A stretch of 64,000 bases of DNA from Rubrivivax sp. (GCA_021300575.1 JAJTDM010000028.1:1-64000); one strand, 5' to 3'; counted from the first letter of the stretch, positions 33,119 through 41,935 are shown. Numbers and translations are program-made. The notes: generated by a model not told the origin, from the sequence alone.

Positions 33119-34039
33119 ATGGATGCTCAACTGCAAGACCTCCCGTTCGAGCCTGCCGCGCTGCAGGGCCTGTCGCCCAGGCTGATGACCAGCCATCACC
33201 AGAACAACTACGCTGGCGCTGTCAGGCGGCTCAATGCCATCCGTGCGCAGCTCGCCGGTACGGACTTCACCGCGTCAGCAGCGTTCCAGCTCAACGGCCT
33301 CAAGCGTGAAGAACTGATCGCCACCAATTCGATGTTGCTGCACGAGCTCTACTTCGGCAGCCTGGGCGGCGACGGCTTGACGATGGAGCCTCCCGTGAAG
33401 CTGGCGCTCGACGCGAACTTCGGCAGCGTCGCGCGATGGCGCGAGGAGTTCGTCGCCTGCGCCAAGGCGCTGGGCGGGGGCTCGGGATGGATGCTATTGG
33501 TGTTCCAGCCGCGCGAGGGCACGCTGGTCAACCAATGGGCCGCCGACCACACCCACGTGGTAGCCGGTGGCGTGCCGATCCTGGCGCTGGACATGTACGA
33601 ACACGCCTACCACATGGACTTCGGCGCGGCAGCCGGTGCCTACGTTGACGCGTTCATGAACAACATCAACTGGGCTGCGGTGTACGAGCGCTACCAGAGC
33701 GCGGTGCATGCGGCCAGCGAGCCCTTCGGCGCCGGCCAGGACGAGCTCGGTGACGCGCTGCTGCTCGATGTACGCAGAGCCGGCGTGTTCGAGAAGGCGC
33801 GCACGATGATTCCCGGCGCGCGCTGGTGCGACCCGAGCGCGGTCGCCTCCTGGTCCGCCGATCTGCCTGCCGGCCGCGAAGTGGTCGTGTACTGCATCTA
33901 CGGCCATGAGGTTGGCCGCTCCACGGCGATGCGGCTGCGCGCGGCGGGGCTGAACGCCCGCTACCTGCGGGGCGGTATCAACGACTGGCAGGCGGCGGGC
34001 CGCCCCGTTCTGGACAAGCCCGCGGGGCCTGCCTCTTGA
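33119..34039 (+). CDS. Fe/Mn superoxide dismutase fused to a rhodanese domain
   Basis: Residues 1-195 are an Fe/Mn-SOD: SHHQNNY (H26/H27), H75 in MLLHELYF, and D158 and H162 in LALDMYEHAYH supply the metal ligands. The usual Trp two before the final His is Tyr here. Residues 205-300 form a rhodanese domain with the active-site Cys C259 in VVYCIYGHEVGR. SOD-type proteins (ChrC) occur in chromate operons; the rhodanese domain could use thiol sulfur. It lies 10 bases after chrA. No signal peptide, so cytoplasmic. Confidence 0.9.
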   Translation: MDAQLQDLPFEPAALQGLSPRLMTSHHQNNYAGAVRRLNAIRAQLAGTDFTASAAFQLNGLKREELIATNSMLLHELYFGSLGGDGLTMEPPVKLALDANFGSVARWREEFVACAKALGGGSGWMLLVFQPREGTLVNQWAADHTHVVAGGVPILALDMYEHAYHMDFGAAAGAYVDAFMNNINWAAVYERYQSAVHAASEPFGAGQDELGDALLLDVRRAGVFEKARTMIPGARWCDPSAVASWSADLPAGREVVVYCIYGHEVGRSTAMRLRAAGLNARYLRGGINDWQAAGRPVLDKPAGPAS

Positions 34040-34281
34040 CTGGCGCGCCGCGAGTCAAGGTCGCACTGCTGTATCCCGGCGATCGGGCCGGCCGCGACCG
34101 CGCAGACCCTGCGGCCAGCCGCTTCGCTGCTCTGTTCGAAGCTCTGGCTGCCGCCGGCGTGAGCGCGGAGCGGGCGGTTCATCACGATGACCTCGCCGAA
34201 GAGCATGACGTTCAACCCGGTCAGTTGGCCGCTGTCGCCCATCAAGCGACATTCGTCCCCGTGCCAGAAAACTTCCCCTGA
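34036..34281 (+). pseudogene. Truncated N-terminus of a conserved chromate-operon protein
   Basis: The frame overlaps the SOD-rhodanese stop (GACTGG context). Its first 55 residues look like real protein (VKVALLYPGDRAGRDRADPA, ASRFAALFEALAAAGVSAER, VHHDDLAEE). This resembles the N-terminus of Cj0069-type proteins that I recall beside chromate genes; that assignment is from memory and tentative. After about 34200 the sequence loses family character and the frame ends at 34281. The break suggests the operon's 3' end was cut off. Bases 34282-34399 show nothing recognisable. Confidence 0.45.
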
Positions 34282-34399
34282 AGACACGCAAGCAACCCAC
34301 AGAACGCGCCATGTTCCCTCAAGGGGGTGCATCTGCGATACCCCGTTCAACGTATTCGCGAGATCACACCAAGTGAACAAGAGCGCCGCATCCTTGACC

Positions 34400-35173
34400 T
34401 CACGCAGCAATGGCGAACACCCGGGCTGGAAACCCGGAGCCCGCTTTCGGCTTGGGCCACGAGGCCACGACCACCGCACCGGCTTCCGGCACATCTGCCA
34501 ACGATGCCAACAACTCGATCTGCCAAGCATCGCGCTCGAGGACATAGCGTTCGAGCGATACGTCGCCCCGGCTCATCGACAAACCGCTGTCTGTATCGGT
34601 GGTCTCGTGTCCGCAGGCCGTGGCGCGGCGCTCCTCGAAGACAAACCGAAGCACATCGAGACTCCAGCCAGGAAAGTGCGCGGTACCTGAGGCATCGCGG
34701 TTCATCATTTGGCTCTGGGACGGCCAGCGCTTGGACCACCCGCTGCGCTTGGCGACGAACGCGCCTGCGGGGATCTGCCCGTGTTTGCACTCCCAGGCGC
34801 GCACGTCATCCATGTGGATGCAGTAATCCGGATCCCGCTCCACCTGCGCTTCGATGTCCAGTACGACTAGCGGTAGCATCATCTCGGCAACCGCAATCTC
34901 GTCCAGAAACCGCTTGCCTTCGACGAAGTGCGCGCCGGGGTCCACGTGCGTGCCCCATTGGCCGACATGGCGGTACTCATGCGCCAGGAATCCGTGACCC
35001 AGCGTACCGATGCCTTTGCGATGGTGGTAGAGCGTGGTGCGCTGGGCAGGTGCAAAGCTCTCGCAGTGCGGGATGCTCTCGTCAAACGCGTGCGTCAGGT
35101 CGATGAAACGAGCGCCGCTGATCTGCGCCAGCCAGGGCCACAACGAGCGAGCGGTCGACACCGGGTCTTGCAT
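34400..35173 (-). CDS. Cyclase/kynurenine-formamidase-fold hydrolase
   Basis: The 257-residue protein has RFIDLTHAFDESIPH and QWGTHVDPGAHF, the metal-binding HxGTHxDxxxH motif of the cyclase family; the first His is Gln (Q72), while H76, D78 and H82 remain. Members hydrolyse formamides, isatin or lactone-like rings. The C-terminal SLADVPEAGAVVVASWPKPKAGSGFPARVFAI is typical. It is the last gene of a five-gene operon, starting 2 bases after the cupin stop, so it may open a ring or hydrolyse an intermediate in the acid-sugar pathway suggested there. Confidence 0.85.
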   Translation of the reverse strand: MQDPVSTARSLWPWLAQISGARFIDLTHAFDESIPHCESFAPAQRTTLYHHRKGIGTLGHGFLAHEYRHVGQWGTHVDPGAHFVEGKRFLDEIAVAEMMLPLVVLDIEAQVERDPDYCIHMDDVRAWECKHGQIPAGAFVAKRSGWSKRWPSQSQMMNRDASGTAHFPGWSLDVLRFVFEERRATACGHETTDTDSGLSMSRGDVSLERYVLERDAWQIELLASLADVPEAGAVVVASWPKPKAGSGFPARVFAIAA

Positions 35174-35175
35174 GG

Positions 35176-35553
35176 TCAAACGGTCTTGAGTTGCCGTACG
35201 GTTTTCTCGTTGACGACGTTGCCGGTGTTCAAAGTCGTGTTCGGCTCGACGAGCAGGCAATGCACTTCATCGCTCAAGGCCACCGGGCAATGCTCGACAC
35301 CGCGCGGCACCACAATGTACTCGCCAGCGTCGACAAACACATCCCCGCCCTGCTCAGCGCGCAGCTTCATCAGCAAACGCCCGTGCACCACGAGGAACAG
35401 CTCGTCCTCGTTCTCGTGATGGTGCCAATGGAACTCACCTTTGAACTTGGCGAACTTGAGTTGCATGTGGCCGATATCGCCGCCGACACGGGGCGACCAG
35501 AACTCGTCGACCCCGGCAAAGGCTTGGGCGATGTTGACCTTGGCGAGCTTCAT
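35176..35553 (-). CDS. Cupin-domain protein
   Basis: The 125-residue single cupin has FHWHHHENEDELFLVVHGRLLM (metal ligands HxH...E) and a second motif PRGVEHCPVA. Such proteins are isomerases, lyases or binding proteins for sugars and small acids. Its ATG overlaps the TIM-barrel stop by ATGA. The place in an acid-sugar operon makes an isomerase or epimerase role plausible but unproven. Confidence 0.85.
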   Translation of the reverse strand: MKLAKVNIAQAFAGVDEFWSPRVGGDIGHMQLKFAKFKGEFHWHHHENEDELFLVVHGRLLMKLRAEQGGDVFVDAGEYIVVPRGVEHCPVALSDEVHCLLVEPNTTLNTGNVVNEKTVRQLKTV

Positions 35554-36221
35554 GCCTGAACTCCTTCGAGCGTGAGGATACTGTCCATCTGCGACCGCAG
35601 TGGATCGACCGGGAAGGCGCCATCGAACAGCGCGCTGCCCACCGTGAAGGCCCAGACGCCCGCCTTACGCATGGCCGCGATGCGCGAGGCCCGGTCGATG
35701 CTGCCTGCCGCGATCACCGGCAATTCGACGGCTTCAACAACACGGCGGGTCAGTGCAGGTACGTCCCCGGCAAAGCGGTAGGCCAGCAGGTCCAAGCCCT
35801 GCACGCCGGGCAATGCTGCCAGGCGTTTGGCGTCGTCGACGATCTCGTCGGCTGAGCCCGTCAGGCGCGTCGGGTGCCCGACCGTATGGCCCGCAAACGG
35901 GAAGTAGCGCAGCTTCCGGTTGGCAAGGATACGGCTCGCTTGCTCGGCCTGCCGGCCTCCAAGAACGAAGTCGACTTCGAGCCGCGCTGCCGCTTCCACC
36001 GACGCCAGCTCGGAATCGGCGGTGGTGCTCACCACTTCGAGCATCAGTTGGCGGCCATCGGCTTTGATGCGCCGCGCCAGCGAGTCGAGCTCGATCCAGG
36101 GCAGCCCCACATCCTTGAACCCGACGTAGCGAACGGCACTGCCACGCACGCGCTCGTAGACCGCGTGGGCATCGGCGACCGTGCGGTCGTCCTTGGTCAG
36201 CATGAAGACGAAATGGCACAT
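35550..36221 (-). CDS. Small TIM-barrel protein, HisA/phosphate-binding type
   Basis: The 223-residue protein shows alternating strands and helices (MCHFVFMLTKDDRTV, VRYVGFKDVGLPW, VDFVLGGRQ, VQGLDLLAYRFAGD, LPVIAAGSIDRASRI, AGVWAFTVGSALFDGAF). The last two fit the phosphate-binding GS loops of HisA/TrpF-like barrels. I do not know a characterised homologue. In acid-sugar operons this slot is normally an aldolase or isomerase, so it may act on the phosphorylated product of the kinase/dehydrogenase pair. It is 4 bases after pdxA2 and overlaps the cupin start. Confidence 0.7.
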   Translation of the reverse strand: MCHFVFMLTKDDRTVADAHAVYERVRGSAVRYVGFKDVGLPWIELDSLARRIKADGRQLMLEVVSTTADSELASVEAAARLEVDFVLGGRQAEQASRILANRKLRYFPFAGHTVGHPTRLTGSADEIVDDAKRLAALPGVQGLDLLAYRFAGDVPALTRRVVEAVELPVIAAGSIDRASRIAAMRKAGVWAFTVGSALFDGAFPVDPLRSQMDSILTLEGVQA

Positions 36222-36225
36222 GGGT

Positions 36226-37233
36226 TCAACTCCGTGGAGGTTGCCGCATCGTTCGCGCGGCGGCCAGTTCGTGGGCCGTTCGCAGTGCGACGCGCAGGCT
36301 GCTGATGTCCGCGACGCCGCGGCCGGCGATGTCGAAGGCGGTGCCGTGATCCGGGCTCGTGCGCACGAAGGGCAGGCCAGCGGTGACGTTGACCCCGTCC
36401 TCCACACCCAGCAACTTGATGGGGATCAGCCCTTGATCGTGGTATTGCGCCACGACCAGGTCGTAGCGACCACGGCGCGCCTGCATGAACACCGTGTCGC
36501 CAGGCAGCGGGCCCGTCGCATCGATACCCTCAGCCCGCGCTGCGGTCACGGCAGGCGCGATCAGGTCGATGTCTTCGCGCCCGAAAAGCCCCCCCTCGCC
36601 TGTATGCGGATTGAGCCCCGCAATCGCGATGCGAGGCCGGGCGATGCCCATGTCGAGCAAGGTTCGATGTGCCAGCCGGATGATGCGCAGCTCGCGCGCC
36701 ACCGACAGCTGCGCCACCGCCTGCAGCAACGAGCAGTGCACCGTCACCAGCATCGTGCGCAGCTGGGGGTTGACCAGCATCATCGCCGTGTCCACGCTGG
36801 AGCTGAGCTCGGCCAGCATTTCGGTGTGCCCTGGATACGGCACACCGGCCGCGGCCAGCGCCTCTTTGTGAATGGGCGCCGTGCAGATGGCGTCGATCTG
36901 CCCGCTCTTGGCCAGATCGATGGCTTTGGAGATGGCCTCGAACGCAGCCCTGCCCGTAGCAGCGCTCACCTGTCCGTGGGCGAAGTCGTCGCCGACCACG
37001 CCCACATCGAGTACATCGAGCACGCCGGGCGCAGGGTGATGATCGGCGACGCCAGTGATGCGACGAACGCGAGCCGTCGGCGCCCAAGCGATGGCAGCGC
37101 GCACAAGGGCATTCGCCGGCCCGATCACGAAAGCCGGCAGTTCCTGCATCGTCTTGGCATCGGCCAGCGTGCGCACGACGATCTCGGGTCCGATGCCGGA
37201 GACGTCGCCCACAGTGACCGCCACCGGCTTCAT
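36226..37233 (-). CDS. pdxA2: PdxA2-type 4-phospho-acid-sugar dehydrogenase
   Basis: The 335-residue protein belongs to the PdxA fold: VTVGDVSGIGPEIVVR, CTAPIHKEAL, YPGHTEMLAEL, AGLNPHTGEGGLFGREDID, AQYHDQGLIPIKLL and FVRTSPDHGTAFDIAG are all present, including three metal-binding His. Neighbouring a DUF1537 kinase, it is more likely a 4-phospho-threonate/erythronate dehydrogenase than the vitamin B6 enzyme. Its start overlaps the kinase stop (ATGA). Confidence 0.88.
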   Translation of the reverse strand: MKPVAVTVGDVSGIGPEIVVRTLADAKTMQELPAFVIGPANALVRAAIAWAPTARVRRITGVADHHPAPGVLDVLDVGVVGDDFAHGQVSAATGRAAFEAISKAIDLAKSGQIDAICTAPIHKEALAAAGVPYPGHTEMLAELSSSVDTAMMLVNPQLRTMLVTVHCSLLQAVAQLSVARELRIIRLAHRTLLDMGIARPRIAIAGLNPHTGEGGLFGREDIDLIAPAVTAARAEGIDATGPLPGDTVFMQARRGRYDLVVAQYHDQGLIPIKLLGVEDGVNVTAGLPFVRTSPDHGTAFDIAGRGVADISSLRVALRTAHELAAARTMRQPPRS

Positions 37234-38345
37234 ACAGCGACTCCCATCAGTTCATCGACGCAGGCGACCAACGTGCGCGCGTGGCCGAAGCCGCCCGCTT
37301 TGGTGACGATGGGCAAGCGGCCTGAGGGGAAGTCAAGCAGCGCCAGGGGCACACCGGGCTCGACCTCCTTCAGTACCTCCATTGAGCGTGCCTGCAGCGC
37401 TTGCGCAAGCGCCTTGGCCGTTTCGCCGCCTGTGGCCACGACACCGTCACACTGGCCATTGGCAATCGCGTGGCACGCTTCGGTTGCCAGCGAAGCTGAA
37501 GCCAGCCAAGGAGCCTGCGGCTCATCGGCAGTGGCCAACACTCTCATCTTCGGCCGCTCGAGCCGAAGAACAGCAGCTTGTTCGCGCGAGGTCGGATGTC
37601 GGCTGCCGATCAATACCCATGGCGAGGCACAGACCGGCATGCGTGGAGGCGGGTTCGCCAGATCGTTTCCGGGCGCGCCCAAGGCCTGGGCCAACGCGCG
37701 TGCGATGCCGGTGGAGCCGGCCCAAAGAATGCTGCGATCTGCGCAGAACCGCCGCGCTACGAGCGCCAGTTCGACTTCGTCGCGAACGTCAACAATCAGG
37801 GAACGCAGGCCCCGATCGAACGCCGAGCTGGCGGCGTCGGCGTCGGAAGCCACTGCAAGCTGCACATCGAGCGCAGCAAACAGTGCCGGCACAGACGACT
37901 CGGTGACGGGACTCAGCGGATCGCGCGCAAATGCGGTTCGGTGAACCTCGACGCCATGGACGAAAACGCGACCGCCTTGCGTGGTACGCCCTGCGGCGGG
38001 AAACGCCGGGACAATCAGCAACCGCCCACGCCCGCTGGCCTGCCACGCCGCAGCGCACTCGGTGGCCAGCGGACCGCGCAGCGTGGAGTCGAATTGCTTG
38101 ATCAGCACATCGGCTTGGGCCCAAGCCCGTGCGCAGCGGGCCACGCGTCTGCCGGCCTCGTCGGCGGTGCAGTGCCGGCTGTCCGTGTCCACACTCCACG
38201 CACCCGGCATGGCGGCGTGGCGCCCGCCTTGGGCCGCCAGCTGTTCGACGTCGAGCGCCACCTGGGCCCCGCCGCAAAGCCGTGCAAACGCCACGGCACC
38301 ATCCGTGGCACTGGTGAAGTCGTCGGTGACGATGCGCACTTGCAT
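37230..38345 (-). CDS. Four-carbon acid-sugar kinase family (DUF1537)
   Basis: The 371-residue protein has RIVTDDFTSATDGAVAFA at the start (DDF-T motif), FDSTLRGPLATE in the N-domain, and IGSRHPTSREQAAVL and VVATGGETAKALAQAL in the C-domain. DUF1537 kinases phosphorylate threonate, erythronate or related acids. It is the first gene of the operon, divergent from the MocR regulator. Length is slightly short for the family (usual about 410-430). Confidence 0.88.
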   Translation of the reverse strand: MQVRIVTDDFTSATDGAVAFARLCGGAQVALDVEQLAAQGGRHAAMPGAWSVDTDSRHCTADEAGRRVARCARAWAQADVLIKQFDSTLRGPLATECAAAWQASGRGRLLIVPAFPAAGRTTQGGRVFVHGVEVHRTAFARDPLSPVTESSVPALFAALDVQLAVASDADAASSAFDRGLRSLIVDVRDEVELALVARRFCADRSILWAGSTGIARALAQALGAPGNDLANPPPRMPVCASPWVLIGSRHPTSREQAAVLRLERPKMRVLATADEPQAPWLASASLATEACHAIANGQCDGVVATGGETAKALAQALQARSMEVLKEVEPGVPLALLDFPSGRLPIVTKAGGFGHARTLVACVDELMGVAV

Positions 38346-38370
38346 GGAACTGGAGTCTGCGTGGAATGAT

Positions 38371-38400
38371 CCAACACTGGCATACCAAAACAGTCCAGAA
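38371..38400. promoter_or_regulatory. Candidate MocR operator in divergent gap
   Basis: The 115-bp gap contains CCAACACTGG, CATACCA and CAGTCCAG (CTGGACTG on the minus strand). CTGG-type and ATACCA/GGTAT half-sites resemble direct repeats bound by MocR regulators such as TauR and GabR. Half-site assignment is tentative, and no clean -35/-10 pair is visible. Confidence 0.35.
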
Positions 38401-38460
38401 TTAACCAACCATTCGACGTCCTGCCTACACAGCCTGTCCCGGAGTCTTTGCAAACCTCAC

Positions 38461-39900
38461 ATGCCGGTACTTCCCGAGTTGTTGCCCGCCTGGGCTGCGC
38501 CCCTGACCCGCGTGACCGGAGCACGGCGCATAGGCACTGCAGACTTGGTCGAGCAGTTGCGAGCGGCGCTTCAAGACGGCGCCCTGCCGCCGGGTGCTGG
38601 CCTACCCACCAGCCGTGGACTGGCGGAACAGCTCGGCGTCTCACGCAACACTGTTGTGGCGGCGTACACGCAGCTCACGCTGGAGGGTTGGCTGCAAGGA
38701 CGAGGTCGTGAAGGCACGTTCGTGGCCGAGATCCAGCGAGCACAGTGGCGCGCGACGCGCGACCGCACGCCGGCACTTCTGAAACGCGTTGGCCAGGGCC
38801 GTGTGGTCAGCGTGCCGGCAGAGCTGGACTGGAGACTCGGCCAATCGAGCGCGATTCGATTGCCGCAGACGGCATGGGAGCGCGCCAGCCGCTACGGCGG
38901 GCGGTTCCAGCCACCGATTGGCTACGGTGACCCGGCGGGGGCCGTGGCGCTACGAGAAGCGATTGCGCGCGCCTTGGCGCGGCTGCGCGGCTTGCGGTTG
39001 GGCGCCGAACATGTTCTCGTCACGCAGGGCGCGGCGTCGGCGCTGGACTTGATCGTCGAGGCGTTGGTGATGCGCGGCGATGTTTGCGCTGTCGAAAACC
39101 CCGGCTACCCACGCATCACGCAGTTGCTGCAGCGCCAAGGCGCGGCGCTTCGGCACGTGCCGGTGGATGACCAAGGGCTGGTCGTGCGTGCCGCCTTCGA
39201 TGGCGCGACGGCCCCGGCGCTGATCCACGTGACGCCGGCGCATCAGTATCCGGTGGGCGTGCGCCTGTCGCCAGCTCGTCGACGCGAACTGATTGAGCTG
39301 GCCCGACGACACAGCACGCTGATTGTCGAAAACGAGTACGACCACGAGTTCATTCACGCGGGCCAGCACCATGCGCCTTTGTTTGCGGTAGCACCCGAAC
39401 GCGTCGTGCTGGTGGGCACCTTCGCCAAGGCCGTCAGCCCCTCTTTGCGCCTGGGCTACATTGTGGCCACGCCCAGAATCATCCAACAATTGGCTGCGCT
39501 GGTGGAGCGTACGAAGCGACATGTGTCGTGGCCGGGGCAGCATGCGATGACCTGGTTGTTGGAGTCCGGCGAGTTCGACCGGCACTTGCGGCGGGTTCGC
39601 CGCCAGAGTGCTCGTCTGGCGGAACAACTCGAGCACGGCCTTGAGCGGTGGCGGGGTGTCCTGCATGCTGTGGGCGAAGCAGGAGGTCAGCATGTGCTGC
39701 TGCTCACCGGCACGGCAAACGGCGCGAAGCGACTGCAACAGACGCTATCCGCTCGGGACGTTGTGCTCGATCCGATCGATGCCTTTGCTGCAGGAACGAC
39801 CGGATGGCAGGGCGTTTTGATGTCCTACGGGCACATGCGAACAGGCGAGCTGCGTGCGGCAATGGTGCAGCTCGATGAAGCAATGGCGCGTATGGCGTAG
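38461..39900 (+). CDS. MocR-family (GntR plus aminotransferase) regulator
   Basis: The 479-residue protein has a GntR winged helix (about 22-90, LVEQLRAALQDGALPPGAGLP) with the recognition helix SRGLAEQLGVSRNTVVAAY, a linker, and a fold-type I aminotransferase-like domain with NEYDHEF (D294) and FAKAVSPSLRLGY (PLP lysine K323). MocR proteins use PLP and an amine or sugar-derived effector. Divergent from the DUF1537 kinase gene, it is the natural regulator of that operon. Confidence 0.9.
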   Translation: MPVLPELLPAWAAPLTRVTGARRIGTADLVEQLRAALQDGALPPGAGLPTSRGLAEQLGVSRNTVVAAYTQLTLEGWLQGRGREGTFVAEIQRAQWRATRDRTPALLKRVGQGRVVSVPAELDWRLGQSSAIRLPQTAWERASRYGGRFQPPIGYGDPAGAVALREAIARALARLRGLRLGAEHVLVTQGAASALDLIVEALVMRGDVCAVENPGYPRITQLLQRQGAALRHVPVDDQGLVVRAAFDGATAPALIHVTPAHQYPVGVRLSPARRRELIELARRHSTLIVENEYDHEFIHAGQHHAPLFAVAPERVVLVGTFAKAVSPSLRLGYIVATPRIIQQLAALVERTKRHVSWPGQHAMTWLLESGEFDRHLRRVRRQSARLAEQLEHGLERWRGVLHAVGEAGGQHVLLLTGTANGAKRLQQTLSARDVVLDPIDAFAAGTTGWQGVLMSYGHMRTGELRAAMVQLDEAMARMA

Positions 39901-40176
39901 TGCTGATGCGCTGGGCCAAGAACCGATCACGGAATGTCCGGTCTCGTTGACCTGGAGTCGCAGCAGTGGGTCGCCAGAAGCCGTCCTACAGGCCACCCCC
40001 CTGATCTCGCTGTCCATTTGACCCAGATGCTTGGCGCTCAGTCCGTTCAAGCCTTCTGGCACCCGTGGCAAGACCTGCTGGCACCGCGGACGTCATGGTG
40101 CCAGCGCCCGACAAGCGGCGCTGGGATCGGTGGCCTCATTCCCCTCTTGGCTGGGCCGTCGCGGACAATCAGTCTG

Positions 40177-41478
40177 ATGGCAGACCTGGATCACTCCAGC
40201 CCCGTTCTCATCGCCGGCGGCGGCATCGGCGGCATGGCGCTGGCCCTGACGCTGCACCAGATCGGCGTGCCGTGCCAGGTGCTCGAAGCCGTGCCCGCAC
40301 TCAAGCCGCTGGGCGTGGGCATCAACCTGCAGCCCAATGCCGTGCGCGAGCTGTACGACCTGGGCCTGGGCGAGCAGGTGCTGGACACCATCGGCCTGCA
40401 GGCGCGCGAATGGGCGCTGGTGGGGCGCAACGGCCACGACGTCTACAGCGAGCCGCGCGGCCTGCGGGCTGGCTACCGCTGGCCGCAGTACTCGGTGCAC
40501 CGCGGGCAGTTGCAGATGCTGCTGTACCGCACGGTGCTGGAGCGCCTGGGTCCGCAGGCCGTGCAGCTGGGCCAGCGCGTGGTGGGCTACCGTCAGGACG
40601 AGCACGGCGTCACGGCCTTGGTCGAGTCACGCGACGGCCGCCGCCACGAACAGCGCGGGCGCCTGCTGGTGGCCGCCGATGGCCTGCACTCGGCCATCCG
40701 CGCGCAGATGCACCCCTCTCAGCCCCCCATCCAGTGGGGGGGCGCCATCATGTGGCGCGGCACCACGCCGGGAGTGCCCATCCGCACCGGCGCCTCCTTC
40801 GTCGGCCTGGGCTCGCTGCGCCACCGGGTGGTGCTGTACCCGATCTCACCCGCTGACCCGCAAACCGGCCTGGCCACCATCAACTGGATCGCCGAGATCA
40901 CGGTGGACAACTCCCAGGGCTGGACGCACGGCGACTGGAACCGGCGCGTGGCGCTGGAAGACTTTGCCCACCACTTCGCCGACTGGACCTACGGCTGGCT
41001 GGACGTGCCCGCGATGCTGCGCGGCGCGCAGGAGATCTTCGAGTACCCCATGATCGACCGCGACCCGGTGCCCACGTGGGTGGACGGCCGCGTGGCGCTG
41101 AAGGGTGACGCCGCACACGTGATGTACCCCGTGGGCTCCAACGGCGCCAGCCAGGCCATCGTCGATGCGCGCGTGCTGGGCGCGCAGATGCTGGCGCATG
41201 GCGTCACTTCGCAGGCACTCACGGCCTATGACGAGCGCCTGTGCGCCGACATCTCCGCCCTGGTGCTGCGCAACCGCGGAGCCGGCCCCTTCGGTCTGCT
41301 GGGGCTGGTGGATGAGCGCTGCGGCGGCGTCTTCGACCACATCGACGACGTGATCCCGGCCACGGAGCGCGAGAGCTTCATGGCCCGCTACAAGGCCGCC
41401 GCCGGCTTTGCCATCGAGACCTTGAACGCCGCACCATCCACCATCCCGCACGGGGCGCGTGTGGGGGCGGGCGGGTAG
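40177..41478 (+). CDS. FAD-dependent monooxygenase, salicylate-hydroxylase-like
   Basis: The 433-residue protein has the FAD-binding VLIAGGGIGGMALALTL at the N-terminus and LKGDAAHVMYPVGSNGASQA (GD motif) near residue 310. The DG motif is seen in LLVAADGLHSAIR. Related to group A flavin hydroxylases of aromatic or heteroaromatic acids. It is not linked to a pathway cluster here. The 276 bases between it and the MocR gene hold no recognisable gene. Confidence 0.88.
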   Translation: MADLDHSSPVLIAGGGIGGMALALTLHQIGVPCQVLEAVPALKPLGVGINLQPNAVRELYDLGLGEQVLDTIGLQAREWALVGRNGHDVYSEPRGLRAGYRWPQYSVHRGQLQMLLYRTVLERLGPQAVQLGQRVVGYRQDEHGVTALVESRDGRRHEQRGRLLVAADGLHSAIRAQMHPSQPPIQWGGAIMWRGTTPGVPIRTGASFVGLGSLRHRVVLYPISPADPQTGLATINWIAEITVDNSQGWTHGDWNRRVALEDFAHHFADWTYGWLDVPAMLRGAQEIFEYPMIDRDPVPTWVDGRVALKGDAAHVMYPVGSNGASQAIVDARVLGAQMLAHGVTSQALTAYDERLCADISALVLRNRGAGPFGLLGLVDERCGGVFDHIDDVIPATERESFMARYKAAAGFAIETLNAAPSTIPHGARVGAGG

Positions 41479-41523
41479 GAACAGGTCGGGCCTGATCGCC
41501 GTCGACTTCCGCCCCTTGCCGCC

Positions 41524-41928
41524 TCACCTGGCGCGGATCAGTTGGGCTCCAGCAACCCTGGCCGCACCCTTGTCGAATGTCCAGAGCGGCTGCTCGCCGG
41601 CCTGGGTCGCCAATGCGATGTGAAGGCAGTCGGCGAAATCGGCTGAACCCTCCCGGTAAAGCTGAAGCGCCACTTCCAGGGCGCGCTCGGATTCGAAACT
41701 CAGCTCGGAGGCCGAATACAAGTTCGAGAGGACCAGAAGGACATCGTCCTTGACATATCCGAAGCTGGCTCGCAGCACCCACTCAAGTTCCAGGGCCACC
41801 GTCACAGGCACATAGAGTGATTGCCCCTCTGCGATACAGCGGTCTATCAGACGCTTGGCCACGGCGAGCTGGCCGCTGTCGTCCTGCACGATGTAGCGCA
41901 CGAGGACGTTCGTGTCGAGCGCCGGCAT
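41524..41928 (-). CDS. vapC: VapC-type PIN toxin
   Basis: The 134-residue PIN RNase has D5 in MPALDTNVLVRYI, acidic residues E47/E49 in VALELEWVL, GSADFADCLHIALA (D97/D100) and TFDKGAAR (D119). The active site is complete. It starts 7 bases after the AbrB antitoxin stop, in the usual antitoxin-first order. Confidence 0.88.
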   Translation of the reverse strand: MPALDTNVLVRYIVQDDSGQLAVAKRLIDRCIAEGQSLYVPVTVALELEWVLRASFGYVKDDVLLVLSNLYSASELSFESERALEVALQLYREGSADFADCLHIALATQAGEQPLWTFDKGAARVAGAQLIRAR

Positions 41929-41935
41929 GCTGCCC

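Noticed and set aside
34316-34545. A minus frame beside the truncated chromate-operon gene
   Set aside because: Overlaps the cyclase gene end and shows no recognisable protein; left as unassigned sequence.
39745-40071. A 108-codon minus frame between the MocR and monooxygenase genes
   Set aside because: It overlaps the MocR 3' end and resembles no family I recognise; I could not support it as a mobile-element remnant.
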